NCBI RefSeq assembly: GCF_027627575.1
Contig: NZ_CP114065.1
Location: forward strand, 6,758,001 to 6,822,000
Length of the DNA: 64,000 nucleotides
Direction: 5' to 3'
Source: Kribbella sp. CA-293567
GTDB taxonomy: Bacteria > Actinomycetota > Actinomycetes > Propionibacteriales > Kribbellaceae
Made by a program: the position numbers and the translations under genes. The notes under the pieces are model-generated. The model ran no database searches. It saw only the letters and a list, made by a program, of their open reading frames with translations, and was not told where the DNA came from. This document shows positions 1-10,103 of this stretch, one piece after another (position 1 is the stretch's first letter; the number at the start of each line of letters is the position of its first letter).

Positions 1-385
1 ACTAAACCGACGAAGAAACCTGATATCCGATTCAAGGACTACCGGAGTCGAGATCTTGCAAACACCGAGCGCAGGCCCGCCTGACTACCCCTCTCGGCCA
101 TTGGTGCTGCACGAAAACCTTCTGGACCGAGAGTGCGACCTTGGGAACCTCGACAGCACTCCCCCGTTGCGTGCCGTGCTTGCTTCAGGTGACAGACCTA
201 GTCGGACAACCGCAGCCGCTCACCTAAAGCGACCGCCCCTTTGTGAAGGCTGGGCAGCCCCAGGCCCCTTCACCATAAAGCCGAACACGGCGACCTAGAC
301 GGCCAAGCGGCTACCTCGGCTATGATTGCGCCCGTCCTCCAGGTGTGCGAAACAGGCGCGACCGCAAGCCGTTAGGTCGCAACTC
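1..385. other. Gap with no recognisable gene
   Basis: Downstream of the convergent KAP NTPase stop. The only open frame (plus strand, 80 codons from 56) has no ribosome binding site, is rich in Pro/Arg and resembles no family I know. I see no tRNA, repeat or clear terminator. Confidence 0.5.
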
Positions 386-3300
386 TCACGCTGTCGAATC
401 AAACCAGTCCAAGAACTTTGCCCATGGGTTCTTCTTGCGCCTGGTTAGCAAATTCAGGTCGTTGAGCTTCCGGATGTCACTCTTGCTCGTAACGCCTTTC
501 GGGTGATGATCGAGGTAGGAATCCATTGCGCTCCGCAGTGCTCCCTTGCGGCCCGAAGCGGCGCCGCCCATGTTGAAGATCACTTTGACTGCCAACGGAC
601 CAGCGCCAGCTACTCCAGAACTCAGAAGCGCGATTGCCAGGTCAGTCGCGGCCTGACGCGCACCCGAATCGATAGAAAGATCGGCAGTCAGCAGGTCGTC
701 CAGCAACTTGCGCTGATCAGCCAGTCCAGTGGAAAGGATTTCGGCGCTGAGCCGTTCAACTACGCTCCGATCTACACCTGTCGACCCCACTGCCTGTAAG
801 TGCGCTGTGTGGTACTTGGCGGCGTACAGCGCCAACCAGATCTTGCTTCGATCAGAGATCGATCTGCTCGCGGCGTACCCGCCGATACTTGTCGTCGAGA
901 CACTGGCCTTCTTCACAGCGCGCAGGACGTCCTTGAGGGGTGGATTTGAGGCGAGCCACTCGCTCACGGTTTGCAGCGACTCCGCTGAGTCGTCAAGCGC
1001 CGAGAAGAAAGTGCCGATGTTCAGTGACGTCCTACCTGCGCGTCGACGAGCGGAGACACGCAATCGTGTCGTCGCAAGGACATCTTCCGGTCTCTTCTCC
1101 GAAGTGCTCAGGTGGGAGTCGAACTCCGCAGCGCCATCCGGAGTCAAACGAGGTATCCGCTCCAGGACGGACAATACGACGGAGTCCTCCAGCGGTCGAG
1201 TCTTCAGCGCCTTCCGTAGGTCCAACGCACGTACCGCATCGGTCTCGGTCGGCGGCAGGTCGGGCAGTAGATCGAGAAGTTCGTAGTAGGCATCGCGCCT
1301 ACTGTCCGCTGCTACGTTGAACTCCAGTTCTAGGAGCGCCTCTGACAGGACGCCAAGGACTCGGCGGCCAGCCGCGTCGCTTATCCAAGGCGCTAGAGAC
1401 ATGAAGGCCACGACAAGGGCACGTTCACCGGCGGGGTCAGCGTGAGCGAGAAGCTCGGCGATCCGTACGGCGGCGCTGTCCGCATACGGGCCAGGTGATG
1501 CCTTGGACCACTCGATATAGCCCAGCCAACGGGCGAAGTCGGCGGCGGCAGGACCTATCAGACTTGCCCGTGGGCCCGCCGCGATCGCCATCAGAGCGAC
1601 TCGATTGACATTTTTGGGATCCCTGATCACAGCCGCGCGAAAAGGGTCTACCCATTCGCGAGCGATCTCGTAGAGGGCGGGAGGGGAATCGTAGCTCAGC
1701 CCGATGCGCAGCACGTCTATCCCTAGCTGATCTACCGGGCTGTCTCGTTCGGCTATCGCGGAAAGAAGTGACTGATACCTCTCCACCCCTGAATCGGATC
1801 GGGAAGACGCAACGCCGGCCGCCGGTTGAGCCGAAAGGGTGGCCCGCGCGGACGATGGGGGTGGCACCACTCCGTCGTCACCGACGATGGCTGACCTGAC
1901 TACGGACTCCTGCGAGTCCCACAGACGTTTGGCGTGCGCCCCGGGCAGATCACGAAGCGCCCCATGCAAAGTGTCTGGCTCCGCTAGATAGGCCGAACCG
2001 AGCAGGGCCTCGACTCCTGCGGCGCGGTCGTCGTCGAGCGCGGGAAGGATTGGGCTGATGCGCCGAAGGGAACCTTCCGCCGCCAATTGGCCAGGCTCGG
2101 CATGGGTACCCAATTGACCGATGGGGTCAGCAATGGCGGGGTCGAGTAGGCCTAGCAGGATCGCTCCGGGTGTCGCTTCTTTCCGCCACCGTCCCTTAGG
2201 CACTTCGCCAAGAATCGTTCCGGCGACGTACCGCGCAACGGGGCGAAGGTCTTCAAAGTCGGTGAGTTCGGCGATCCTGCAGGCCGACTCAATGATGTTT
2301 GCACGACCCGGGCCGAAGGTGCTGTCCGCTTGGGTCGTCAGAAAGCGGATTGCCGCTCGTTTGTCCTCGCCCGACGCCGTGTGAAACTTCACCACCAAGT
2401 CTGCCGGGTCTGTGTCTGCCGCAAAGTCGAGTAGGCTCGCGATGTCGCTGTCGCTGAGCCCTTCGGCGTGACCTGCTGTCTGAATATAGATAAGGTCAAG
2501 CGTCGGCAGCGGAATCCCCGCAGCGTTGACCTTGGACAGGTAGGCATCGAGCTGCGCGTTCAGCACCTCCCTGGCCTGCTCCCGATCTGAGTCAGGTCCG
2601 TCGAGCATCAATACGCCGGCCGCGCTGCCGTCGGTGCCGCTTCCGTTCTGGTAGGTCGATCTGAGGCTCTTGATCTCATCGGTGTACTCGCCGTCCTTAT
2701 TCACCAGGCTCTCAAGGAGTCGAGGCTGTGACACAAGATCCTTGATCACTGCCGGAAACTCGGTCTCGAGAACAGTGAGTACAGCGATTTCGGCGGCCCG
2801 GGCCCTCCAGTCCATGTTGCGCGACTCCAGCACCCGGACGTTAGTAGCGAAATTATTCATCAGTACCTTGACCCGGCGCGGACTGCGGACGTGCGCGGGC
2901 ACCAGTGAGTACACGGCGTCTTCGTAGGTCCGGGGATCGCCCCGCAGATCCTCCCAAAGCCCACGTTGCTTCTGAGCGAGAGACATCGCAAAACTGGTCA
3001 GGGCCTCTGGGCGCATGGGTGGGAGGTTCATCTGGTACTGGAAGATCTTGTCGAGGAACGCGCCAACCGTCGCGTAGTACGGCTCGTCGCCTCGCGCCGG
3101 TTTCGCTTGCGGAGCGTGTACTAGCGATCTCTCGATGACTTGCCGGTCCGCCGCTACGATGAACACACACTTTGCGTGATCCAGAAAGGTTTTCAGATCC
3201 GTGAGCGTGCTCACCACATCTTCGGGTGAGCAGCGGTCCAGCTCGTCGATGAAGATGACGATGCGGTCGACCTCCTTCCGCATGAGCTGGTACCAGCGAT

Positions 3301-4060
3301 TCCTTCGCGTGACATGGCTGATGAGATTGTCGAACGCTGCTGAGAACTGATCGGAGTCCTGAAGAGGCGAACGTGTCTGCTTCTCGACGGCTGAGGCAAG
3401 GGTTTGATTACTCAGTAGCAGGCCTGCGATGACTGCTCCGAACACGACTGCACCGCTCGGACTGAATCTGATCAGTTCGCTGCTGAATTCAGTTGGCCTA
3501 CCGACCTCCCAGGCAGCCCACGCTGAGATGCCAATCCACAGAGCCCCCGCACCCAGGGCAAGCAGGAACGCCCCGAGCAGCGACAACCAGTTCCGCCGAA
3601 GGAATCGGCCGAGCCGGAGCCTCGTCGACTCAGAGCCATTGTGCAGGTTGGCCATGTAGCGCTCTGGTTTGACCTGAAGGCTGGTCGCCAGATCCATCAA
3701 GAAGTTCCGGTGCAGGCTGTGACCACCGAACTTCCAGGCGTCGTACCTCGTCACCACGATGGAGGCGTCGCCAGCAAGGTGACTCTTCAACATCGTGTAC
3801 ATGCTCGACTTGCCGGATCCCCAAGCACCGAACAGCGCGATGTTGGCAGGGCTGTTCACGTGCTTTGCGAGATCGCTGACAACCTTAGCGACAGGATCAT
3901 GGTCCAGGGCATCGGCCGATGCCCTGGTCAACACTGCATCTGGCACTAAGTCGTATGAGCGCAGTCCTGGCTTGTCGACAATCACATCGATCGTTCCCCC
4001 GTCACCACAACCGTAGTCAATCTGCCGACAGTAACAGCGTGATGCACCTGAGATGGTCAT
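386..4060 (-). CDS. KAP-family P-loop NTPase, membrane-anchored
   Basis: Large (1224 aa) NTPase of the KAP family, predicted to sit at the inner face of the membrane. The Walker A motif GAWGSGKSS is at about residues 78-86 and Walker B (IVIFIDELDRCSPED) at about 267-281. Two hydrophobic segments (about 158-184 and 203-217) lie between them, the insertion typical of KAP NTPases. The C-terminal 800 residues are alpha-helical, perhaps HEAT-like, and I recognise no named domain there. The ATG at 4060 is preceded on the coding strand by a GGGGTGA stretch. The gene stands alone: a decayed LacI remnant lies just upstream on the opposite strand and a gene-free stretch lies downstream. KAP NTPases are known from bacterial accessory regions and some defence contexts (for example with RloC/AbiEii-like partners), but no partner is visible here. 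Family call is firm; function is unknown. Confidence 0.85.
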   Translation of the reverse strand: MTISGASRCYCRQIDYGCGDGGTIDVIVDKPGLRSYDLVPDAVLTRASADALDHDPVAKVVSDLAKHVNSPANIALFGAWGSGKSSMYTMLKSHLAGDASIVVTRYDAWKFGGHSLHRNFLMDLATSLQVKPERYMANLHNGSESTRLRLGRFLRRNWLSLLGAFLLALGAGALWIGISAWAAWEVGRPTEFSSELIRFSPSGAVVFGAVIAGLLLSNQTLASAVEKQTRSPLQDSDQFSAAFDNLISHVTRRNRWYQLMRKEVDRIVIFIDELDRCSPEDVVSTLTDLKTFLDHAKCVFIVAADRQVIERSLVHAPQAKPARGDEPYYATVGAFLDKIFQYQMNLPPMRPEALTSFAMSLAQKQRGLWEDLRGDPRTYEDAVYSLVPAHVRSPRRVKVLMNNFATNVRVLESRNMDWRARAAEIAVLTVLETEFPAVIKDLVSQPRLLESLVNKDGEYTDEIKSLRSTYQNGSGTDGSAAGVLMLDGPDSDREQAREVLNAQLDAYLSKVNAAGIPLPTLDLIYIQTAGHAEGLSDSDIASLLDFAADTDPADLVVKFHTASGEDKRAAIRFLTTQADSTFGPGRANIIESACRIAELTDFEDLRPVARYVAGTILGEVPKGRWRKEATPGAILLGLLDPAIADPIGQLGTHAEPGQLAAEGSLRRISPILPALDDDRAAGVEALLGSAYLAEPDTLHGALRDLPGAHAKRLWDSQESVVRSAIVGDDGVVPPPSSARATLSAQPAAGVASSRSDSGVERYQSLLSAIAERDSPVDQLGIDVLRIGLSYDSPPALYEIAREWVDPFRAAVIRDPKNVNRVALMAIAAGPRASLIGPAAADFARWLGYIEWSKASPGPYADSAAVRIAELLAHADPAGERALVVAFMSLAPWISDAAGRRVLGVLSEALLELEFNVAADSRRDAYYELLDLLPDLPPTETDAVRALDLRKALKTRPLEDSVVLSVLERIPRLTPDGAAEFDSHLSTSEKRPEDVLATTRLRVSARRRAGRTSLNIGTFFSALDDSAESLQTVSEWLASNPPLKDVLRAVKKASVSTTSIGGYAASRSISDRSKIWLALYAAKYHTAHLQAVGSTGVDRSVVERLSAEILSTGLADQRKLLDDLLTADLSIDSGARQAATDLAIALLSSGVAGAGPLAVKVIFNMGGAASGRKGALRSAMDSYLDHHPKGVTSKSDIRKLNDLNLLTRRKKNPWAKFLDWFDSTA

Positions 4061-4104
4061 GTGTTACGTCGTCACCCCACAAGCCGGTGCCCTCTGGCCG
4101 ATAT

Positions 4105-4772
4105 GCTGACCTGAGTCTGGACGGCGCGGTGCTGCTCGGGTTCCTGGACGAGGAGATCGACCGGCTCACGCCGCGGACGGTCGGCAAGGTCTCGCTGCTC
4201 GCGATCGACAGCTACTCGGCGAGTCCGCTGACCACCGGTGTACGGTCCGACGACCATACGGGCGCGTTGCTGGCGGCCCGGCATCTGCTGGAGCTCGGGC
4301 ATCGCGAGATCGTGTTCGCCGCGCCGGCCTTCTCCGACGTGGGTGTGGTGCACCAGCGGTACACCGGCTTCCGGGCGGCGTTCGCCGAGGCCGGGCTGTC
4401 GTGGGGCGAGCGGCTGGTGACGGCGACCACGACGCCAGCGGTCGCGAGCTCGGTCGCCGGCTAAAAGCGGAGCACCCGGAGGCGACGGCCGTGTTCGTGA
4501 CCGCCGACATCCTGGCGATCGGGATCATGGAGGGGTTGTCCGAGACCGGGTACTCCGTTCCCGGCGATGTCTCGGTGCTGGGGTTCGACGACCTCGATCT
4601 GAGTGCCTACGTGACGCCGAAGCTGACCATGATCGCGCAGGACATTCCACGGAAGGCGGCGATCGCCGTCCAGTTGCTGCTGGGCACGGTCGAGGGCAAA
4701 GAGCATCCCGTGGACCCGATCACGCTCGAGGTCCGGCTGATCGAGCGTGCCTCCACAGCCGCACGACGCTGA
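4105..4772 (+). pseudogene. LacI-family regulator remnant, frameshifted and lacking HTH
   Basis: Two consecutive reading frames give adjoining parts of a LacI/GalR-type effector-binding domain. The first (about 4105-4440) contains DGAVLLGFLDEEI and AARHLLELGHREIVFAAP. The second (about 4440-4772) contains VTADILAIGIMEGL and VPGDVSVLGFDDLDL, classic for this fold. A one-base deletion near 4437-4440 would explain the switch: restoring a base lets TTTPA run into GRELGRRLKAEHPEA. The N-terminal helix-turn-helix and the first half of the periplasmic-binding-like domain are missing; homology begins about 45 bp from the start of the neighbouring KAP gene. It is therefore a 5'-truncated, frameshifted relic, probably marking an old insertion or deletion edge. 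Confidence 0.8.
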
Positions 4773-5497
4773 TCGGCCAGTGGCCGAGCGTCTTCGCGTT
4801 ACAGCATGAGCAAGCTGCAGTGGCTGGGTGGCGAGCGTCGAGGACATGCTGCCTCCCGCCCGCGTATCCTGGAATTGCTCGCGGGTCCTCGAGACCTCCT
4901 CCGGCGGCGTACATATCCTGCCGCTGCATCCGGTGTATGACCTCACCGGCCGATGGTTGTCCTCACAAGTGGCACCGACCTCGACTGGTGCCGACACGAA
5001 GTCCCCAGCGACATCGAGATCAGCGGCTGATTTTCTACGCTGCTGTTCACCTGCTTCATGTGAGCGGTGACACGGCCGCCATCGGGAAGCGAGCCGTCGC
5101 AGCGTTCGATGCGACATCAATCGGAACGCCGACCGGCCGGTCGCTGTCCCTTCAGCGCGCAACTGGATTCGCCCTTCGGTCAACCCATCGCCGAAGAACG
5201 GGATATCAGCGCCGGCGCGCCAGCCATTCGCCGTGATCGTCCGATGTCGCAGGCCGTGGGTGAGCCCGCTGGCGTACGGATTGGTCACGCCGCACACCTC
5301 ACACGGCCGGATCACGGAACGCTGCGATCCCCTGAGCAGCACGCGGCCACCATCGTCGACCACGTGCTCCCTGAGGACTTCCGGGAGCAGCACCGAGCCG
5401 AACCCATCCAATCGCCGACAGTCTGCCGCGCGACGGTCCGCTGGCGGGTCGGGGCGACCCTCCGGCACCTGTTTCTGTCGGTGCAACCGGGAACAAT
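4773..5497. other. 725-bp gap, no supported gene
   Basis: Lies between the LacI relic and the alpha-CTD/sigma-4/nuclease gene. Open frames occur on both strands, but none has a ribosome binding site with a plausible start, and none gives a family I recognise. A minus-strand frame that runs antisense through the LacI relic (to 5486) is an artefact of high GC. The region is probably decayed accessory DNA. Confidence 0.45.
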
Positions 5498-7447
5498 GTG
5501 GGTGTGACGGCCGGTTCCTGGGGATGTTCCGAAGTTCCGCTACTGCCGCGTGCCCTCCGCAGCTACTTCGCCGGACGTCCCTGTCCGGGTGAACTGCTCA
5601 TGGCCTGTGAGTCCCGGTCCGGCACGCTGGACCAGCTTGACGGCAACCATCTGACACCGACGGGACCACAGTGGCCTCGTGACTCGTGCCGGTCAGTTCT
5701 GGAGCTGGTCGTAAATGCGCTCGAGGAGTCTCCCGAGCTCCTCGAGACGCAGGTGTGGGCACATGCGGAGCACCTCGACCAGCCACTGAGCGAACTCCGG
5801 CTCACGACGCGCGCGAAGAACTGTTTGCGACGGTCTCAACTGCACTGGGTCCGTGATGTTCAGAAACTCACGTGGCACGACCTGACGACCATCCGCAACC
5901 TCGGATGCCAGACTCTGCTGGACATCGTCTGTGTTCTCGAGATGCTTGAAACCACGATGGAAGAGCACGTCCGCGTCGACCATCGTCAGACCCAGCAGGT
6001 CTTTCAGGCGTGGTCAAATATCACCAGTATCGAGCTCTCAGCCGGCCAAGCCTCGAGATTCCATCGCGAGGCCGCTCAGCTCTTCGTCTCCGGCTGGCCG
6101 GAGGACGAACTGCAATCCGCAGGGAAACGGATCCACGCAATTCGGGGACGCCTCCGTCTAGTCGAGTGGGCTGACGAACTGGCGCACCCTGGCACCGTGG
6201 TAGTAGCCACAGCAGCCAGCAGATGGGCCGACGCAACAGACGAGGAGGCCGAGACAGTCCGTCAGGCGCTCACGGATCTGCTCACCCACGACACTGACGA
6301 CCGCGACTTCGAGATCATCAGCCAGAGCTACGGACTAGCCGGCGCCGACACACGGACCCTCGCAGACATCGGCATCTTCGTCGGACTCTCCGGCGAGCGA
6401 GTGCGCCAACTGCGCGACAAGATCCTTCGAAGGTCTTTGGCGCGGACCGACGACAGCCCACTGTGGCGCGCTCTGATCAACACACTGAGGGCCTTGGTTG
6501 CCGACGGCGGTCATGACGGCATGAACATCATCCGGACCGCTCTCGCAATCCTCCCAGCAACTCCGGTGCGAACCTCAGTGGACCTCGTCGCCCGCCTTCT
6601 GGGCACTTCCCGCGAAGAACGCGACCGACTGCGCAAGTCGCTCCGCGCCGAGCTTCGAAAAGCGGCCCGTCGGCAGCGGGAAGAGCCGACCAGGCGGTTC
6701 CGACTCGAGCAGTTGCAGAGCGCTGCTGCGACGCGGTTCGAATCGCTACGTGCCGACGCCTACTGGCCAGTTCCTTTGGCGGACCGACCGATCGAGATTC
6801 CCGTTCCACTTCGGCTCCTGGACGGCGACCTACCGCCATATGTCTTCTCGTCGGCCAAGATGGCTCGCGAAATCGCCGCTGAATCGTCGATCGAGCTCCG
6901 CTTCTATCAGCTCTGCGAGACAGCCACAGAGGTCACCTGGTACTGCGAGCAGCCAGCGGCGATCGAGTACTACTTCGATGGCCGCTGGCGCCAGTATTTT
7001 CCCGACGCGATGGTCGCCTTCAAGGACGGCACTCGTCTCCTCGTCGAGATCAAGAACCTCATGGAGTCCTCTCTCACCATGAACCAAGCCAAATGGGCCG
7101 CCGCTCGTAGCTGGTGTACCGAGCGCGGAATTGGTTTCCTGGTCACCGACGGCAGCAGAACGTTGCGCTCAGTCGAGGAACATCAGCCCGATCCCGAGCA
7201 CGTTCAGATCCTTTCCGACTATCTCAAGGCCGGGACGATGACATGGCTCGATCAACTCGACCTTCGCCGCGAGGTCGGCTTTTCTCCCCTGGACCTGACC
7301 GCCACAATTGTCCAGCAGGGTTGGGACCACCGCCTTGCGCCATGGCGACTGTCACTTTCTCAAAGCGTCCCGCGTCACACCCAGCACCAGGCCCTCACCG
7401 CCGAACCTCTCAATCAGACGCCGGATCCGGCCGCGACGAAGCCGTAG
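5498..7447 (+). CDS. Alpha-CTD-like / sigma region 4-like / TnsA-like nuclease fusion protein
   Basis: A 649-aa protein combining two RNA-polymerase-related modules with a nuclease. Residues about 97-148 (LTTRAKNCLRRSQLHWV, then LTWHDLTTIRNLGCQTLLDI) match the C-terminal DNA/activator-binding domain of the RNA polymerase alpha subunit. Residues about 262-315 (DFEIISQSYGL, then TLADIGIFVGLSGERVRQL) match a sigma-70 region 4 helix-turn-helix. Residues about 478-555 hold a PD-(D/E)XK-type core, with D503 in YFPDAM and E517/K519 in LLVEIKN. This resembles TnsA and related endonucleases. The start is GTG at 5498; later starts, such as the ATG of MACESRSG, are possible but would lose only unassigned sequence. 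It has no obvious operon partner. I infer a DNA-cutting protein that binds promoter-like or RNAP-associated DNA. A transposition role (TnsA) is less likely, since no TnsB/TnsC is near. Confidence 0.75.
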   Translation: MGVTAGSWGCSEVPLLPRALRSYFAGRPCPGELLMACESRSGTLDQLDGNHLTPTGPQWPRDSCRSVLELVVNALEESPELLETQVWAHAEHLDQPLSELRLTTRAKNCLRRSQLHWVRDVQKLTWHDLTTIRNLGCQTLLDIVCVLEMLETTMEEHVRVDHRQTQQVFQAWSNITSIELSAGQASRFHREAAQLFVSGWPEDELQSAGKRIHAIRGRLRLVEWADELAHPGTVVVATAASRWADATDEEAETVRQALTDLLTHDTDDRDFEIISQSYGLAGADTRTLADIGIFVGLSGERVRQLRDKILRRSLARTDDSPLWRALINTLRALVADGGHDGMNIIRTALAILPATPVRTSVDLVARLLGTSREERDRLRKSLRAELRKAARRQREEPTRRFRLEQLQSAAATRFESLRADAYWPVPLADRPIEIPVPLRLLDGDLPPYVFSSAKMAREIAAESSIELRFYQLCETATEVTWYCEQPAAIEYYFDGRWRQYFPDAMVAFKDGTRLLVEIKNLMESSLTMNQAKWAAARSWCTERGIGFLVTDGSRTLRSVEEHQPDPEHVQILSDYLKAGTMTWLDQLDLRREVGFSPLDLTATIVQQGWDHRLAPWRLSLSQSVPRHTQHQALTAEPLNQTPDPAATKP

Positions 7448-8004
7448 TGCCCCCGGCGCAGCCCGTTGCACGAATCCCCAGACCAGGAGGCGAACCGTCG
7501 CGCTGTACCCAGGCCCCGACAGACAGAAAACAAGACAGATGCCCCACTATTCGACCCAGGTCTGCCTGCCTCCCAACGCGGCAACAGTCCGGCACCGACG
7601 GCACCGTGCTGCAGAGAGGGGACCCGTCGCCATGCTGCAAGAGTCATCTCAAGCCGTGCCGACCACAGCACCGCCAAAGGGTGCATCAGGTCCGCCGATC
7701 TCAAACGTGACCGACACAGTGGGTCTCAGGCACCCACAGACGCCGTACGAGGTGGGTGGTGGCAGATGCTTTCAGGTTTGGCAGCTTCTCGTTGTGCTGC
7801 CCGGCTACGCCCGCCGCCTGGTTCCTCACCAGGCAATTCAACCTCGAACTGAAAACCGTACGACTCGACGCTGTCGGCTTTCACCCAGCTCCAACTCCGG
7901 CCCGTCAGCCGAGTTACGCAACTCGCCGACTTCTGCACCGAAGACATCGTTCTGACTCGTTCGTAGATGATGGTTCGTTCCGCCTTCAGGACATCAGGAG
8001 AACC
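7448..8004. other. 557-bp gap, no supported gene
   Basis: Several overlapping short frames exist on both strands, but none has a good ribosome binding site or recognisable protein. The frame of the downstream membrane protein stays open back to 7756, but that extension is Arg/Pro-rich, unlike the hydrophobic protein that follows. The convincing ribosome binding site is only at 7997. Presumably this is spacer DNA plus the promoter of the next gene. Confidence 0.45.
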
Positions 8005-9117
8005 GTGTCGGACTTTCTCACCTACCTCTTAACTCTCGTAGGGATGGCTATCGCAACGGGCATACTGCTCGGTGGGCTGGTGATGTTCTACATACCCGCA
8101 GTCCTTGCGCTCTCCCCACATCAGCCCACCTGCGGCCCTGGCCCGATGCCACGTGCATCTCCGCGACTCCACATTCCGGGTCGTTTGCTCCGAATGCTGG
8201 GCGCAACCGGGCTTGCAGGCCTACTGATAGCCAACGTCATCGTCAGCCTGCTGGATGGATCCGTGCCTCGATCCATCGCGATCGCCGTCGGTGTCGAACT
8301 GACTGTTTTCGGCATCGGGTCAGCGATCTATGCGTTCTTCGCGCTTCGACGGATCAGGCGGGCCGACCTGCAATGGCTACGTGTGCACTCTGTACCAGGT
8401 CGGCACATCCACGATTTGGCTCGCTCACGGGTTCTCATCAACCTCGCGGGGGCCCTCATCGTCGCCTGCGATCACTTCCCGATCGTGTGGATGGTCGCGT
8501 TGATCTGGGATCCCGCCAATCGCACGATCGTCGCGTTCGCTGCCGGCCTCACCGCTCTGCTCGTCCTCAGCTTGCTCCACCTGCTCACCGTGTTCATCAG
8601 CGACACCATGAACCCGACCGATGCTCTGCTACGAGTGCTCGGCCACGCCTGCGCGCCCGACCAACAGCCAGTAGGTCTATCTGGTACGCGATCAGGCGCA
8701 ATCAGGAATACGCCGCAGGACATCTTCGATGCCGGTATCAGCGCACGCCACTCAGCCCTTCTGCGAGCCCAGAAGCACCTGCGCGCGGTCCTCTGGCACA
8801 GGCTCCGGCGGTGGTCGTGGTTCGATCGAAGCGCAGTCCTCCGAAGCACGGAACCACTCTTCATCGGCCTCACCAGGCTCGCCACCTCGGGCCTCCCGGC
8901 CGCTGAGATCAACTCCGACATCGCCATCACCCGGATCGTCCGGCTCGCCGTCCTCGGAGACCTCGACGTCCTTGGCCCTGAACGATTACACCTCGCCGAC
9001 CTCGCCGACCATCGCGCCTGGAACCCATGGCGCCCGCGGCGCATCTTCACAACCGCGATCGGCGCCGCCACCGCAGTCGGCACGCTGCTCGCTACCGTCA
9101 AAAACCTCGCCCCGTAA
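8005..9117 (+). CDS. Multi-pass membrane protein of unknown function
   Basis: About 370 aa when started at GTG 8005, which sits 4 bp after AGGAG (7996-8000). The frame stays open upstream to 7756 but that part looks non-coding. Hydrophobic segments occur near the N-terminus (LTYLLTLVGMAIATGILLGG), at LGATGLAGLLIANVIV, AIAVGVELTVFGIGSAIYAF, LINLAGALIVA, FAAGLTALLVLSLLHLL and at the extreme C-terminus (IGAATAVGTLLATV). This gives five or six membrane spans with a soluble region of about 130 residues before the last. I recognise no family. It is flanked on both sides by long gene-free stretches, so no operon context helps. It could be an accessory-region membrane effector, but that is speculation. 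Confidence 0.65.
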   Translation: MSDFLTYLLTLVGMAIATGILLGGLVMFYIPAVLALSPHQPTCGPGPMPRASPRLHIPGRLLRMLGATGLAGLLIANVIVSLLDGSVPRSIAIAVGVELTVFGIGSAIYAFFALRRIRRADLQWLRVHSVPGRHIHDLARSRVLINLAGALIVACDHFPIVWMVALIWDPANRTIVAFAAGLTALLVLSLLHLLTVFISDTMNPTDALLRVLGHACAPDQQPVGLSGTRSGAIRNTPQDIFDAGISARHSALLRAQKHLRAVLWHRLRRWSWFDRSAVLRSTEPLFIGLTRLATSGLPAAEINSDIAITRIVRLAVLGDLDVLGPERLHLADLADHRAWNPWRPRRIFTTAIGAATAVGTLLATVKNLAP

Positions 9118-10088
9118 CACGCTCCACGGCAATTCCGCGCTCTCACACGGCATACGACACCGACTGTTCGGCCGAATGGTGACTCAGGCCCGTCGCGACA
9201 CGACGGCTCTTGACGCTCCTGGCCTGCGCAGCGGGCGCTCCTCTCGAAGGAGAGTCTAGGTGCGTCCGCTTCGGAGATGCTGGTGTACGAACGGCTGAAC
9301 GGACAGTAGATCGCTCATCCTCGACCGATCGCGCGTTCGCAGGTCTGCGCTGAACAGGCTTCTGGTGGTCGAGCGGTCGACCACCAGAAGTAGCAATCAT
9401 GGCGCGATGAGGACAAGAAGTAGCGCAACAACGCTGGCACCCGTGATACATCTGATCCACGACGCGCGGCAGTCGGATTCGAGGAGTTCTTCGATAGCGC
9501 GTCACCGGTCAGCGGTGATGCTAGAGACCGAACTGGTCAGCGCGCCGGCCACCCAGTCTCCAAACTCTGGGCCCGCGATTGGCCTTCGCGAGTCGAACCC
9601 GTTTGTCGACGTGATCGTCTCTCCACGGCCCCCGTCAAGCTGGTCCTTCATCGCAGCGACCGGGCGGCGGATGGATCTTCACCGTTCCGTGCACGGTCGT
9701 CGTCACCGACCGCGCCATCTTGGTCGTACGCCGGGGAAGCGCCGTTCGAGGCCCCCGCGATATCGTCTTCGGTGAGCCGAGAGGCCTGTACCACTGAATC
9801 CGACTCGATCGTCAGTACAAAGTGTACCGACAGTCCTATAAGGAACCCGGCGCCGCTGACGAGGCGCTCGGGCGACTGCTTGACGGCGATCGCTGAGCTC
9901 GTGGCCGAACAGGCCTTGCGGGTGTACGGTCTAGCCGGCGTCATTGTGCTCAGCCGCAATCCTCCAGTCGAGGTCTCTTAGTTCTGTGTCGCCGGTCTAA
10001 AACATAATCACGATGGTCTCCCGGATCCCGAGGGTCGCCTGGGGCCTGGCGGACGGTCGTCCGGCTACCCACCGATAGGAGACTTTCC
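9118..10088. other. 970-bp gap, possible decayed small gene
   Basis: No frame here is convincing. A plus-strand frame at 9772-9981 ends in a plausible-looking piece (LTAIAELVAEQALRVYGLAG) but its first half is atypical and there is no ribosome binding site. A perfect short inverted pair (TCTGGTGGTCGAGCG and CGACCACCAGA) occurs near 9360-9387 and could form a hairpin. I see no tRNA or insertion-sequence ends. Confidence 0.4.
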
Positions 10089-10103
10089 ATTAGCGCGACT
10101 CAG

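Noticed and set aside
5498..7447. A Tn7-like transposon (TnsA)
   Set aside because: The nuclease core resembles TnsA, but no TnsB, TnsC, TniQ or transposon ends are visible nearby, and the N-terminal domains are not those of TnsA.
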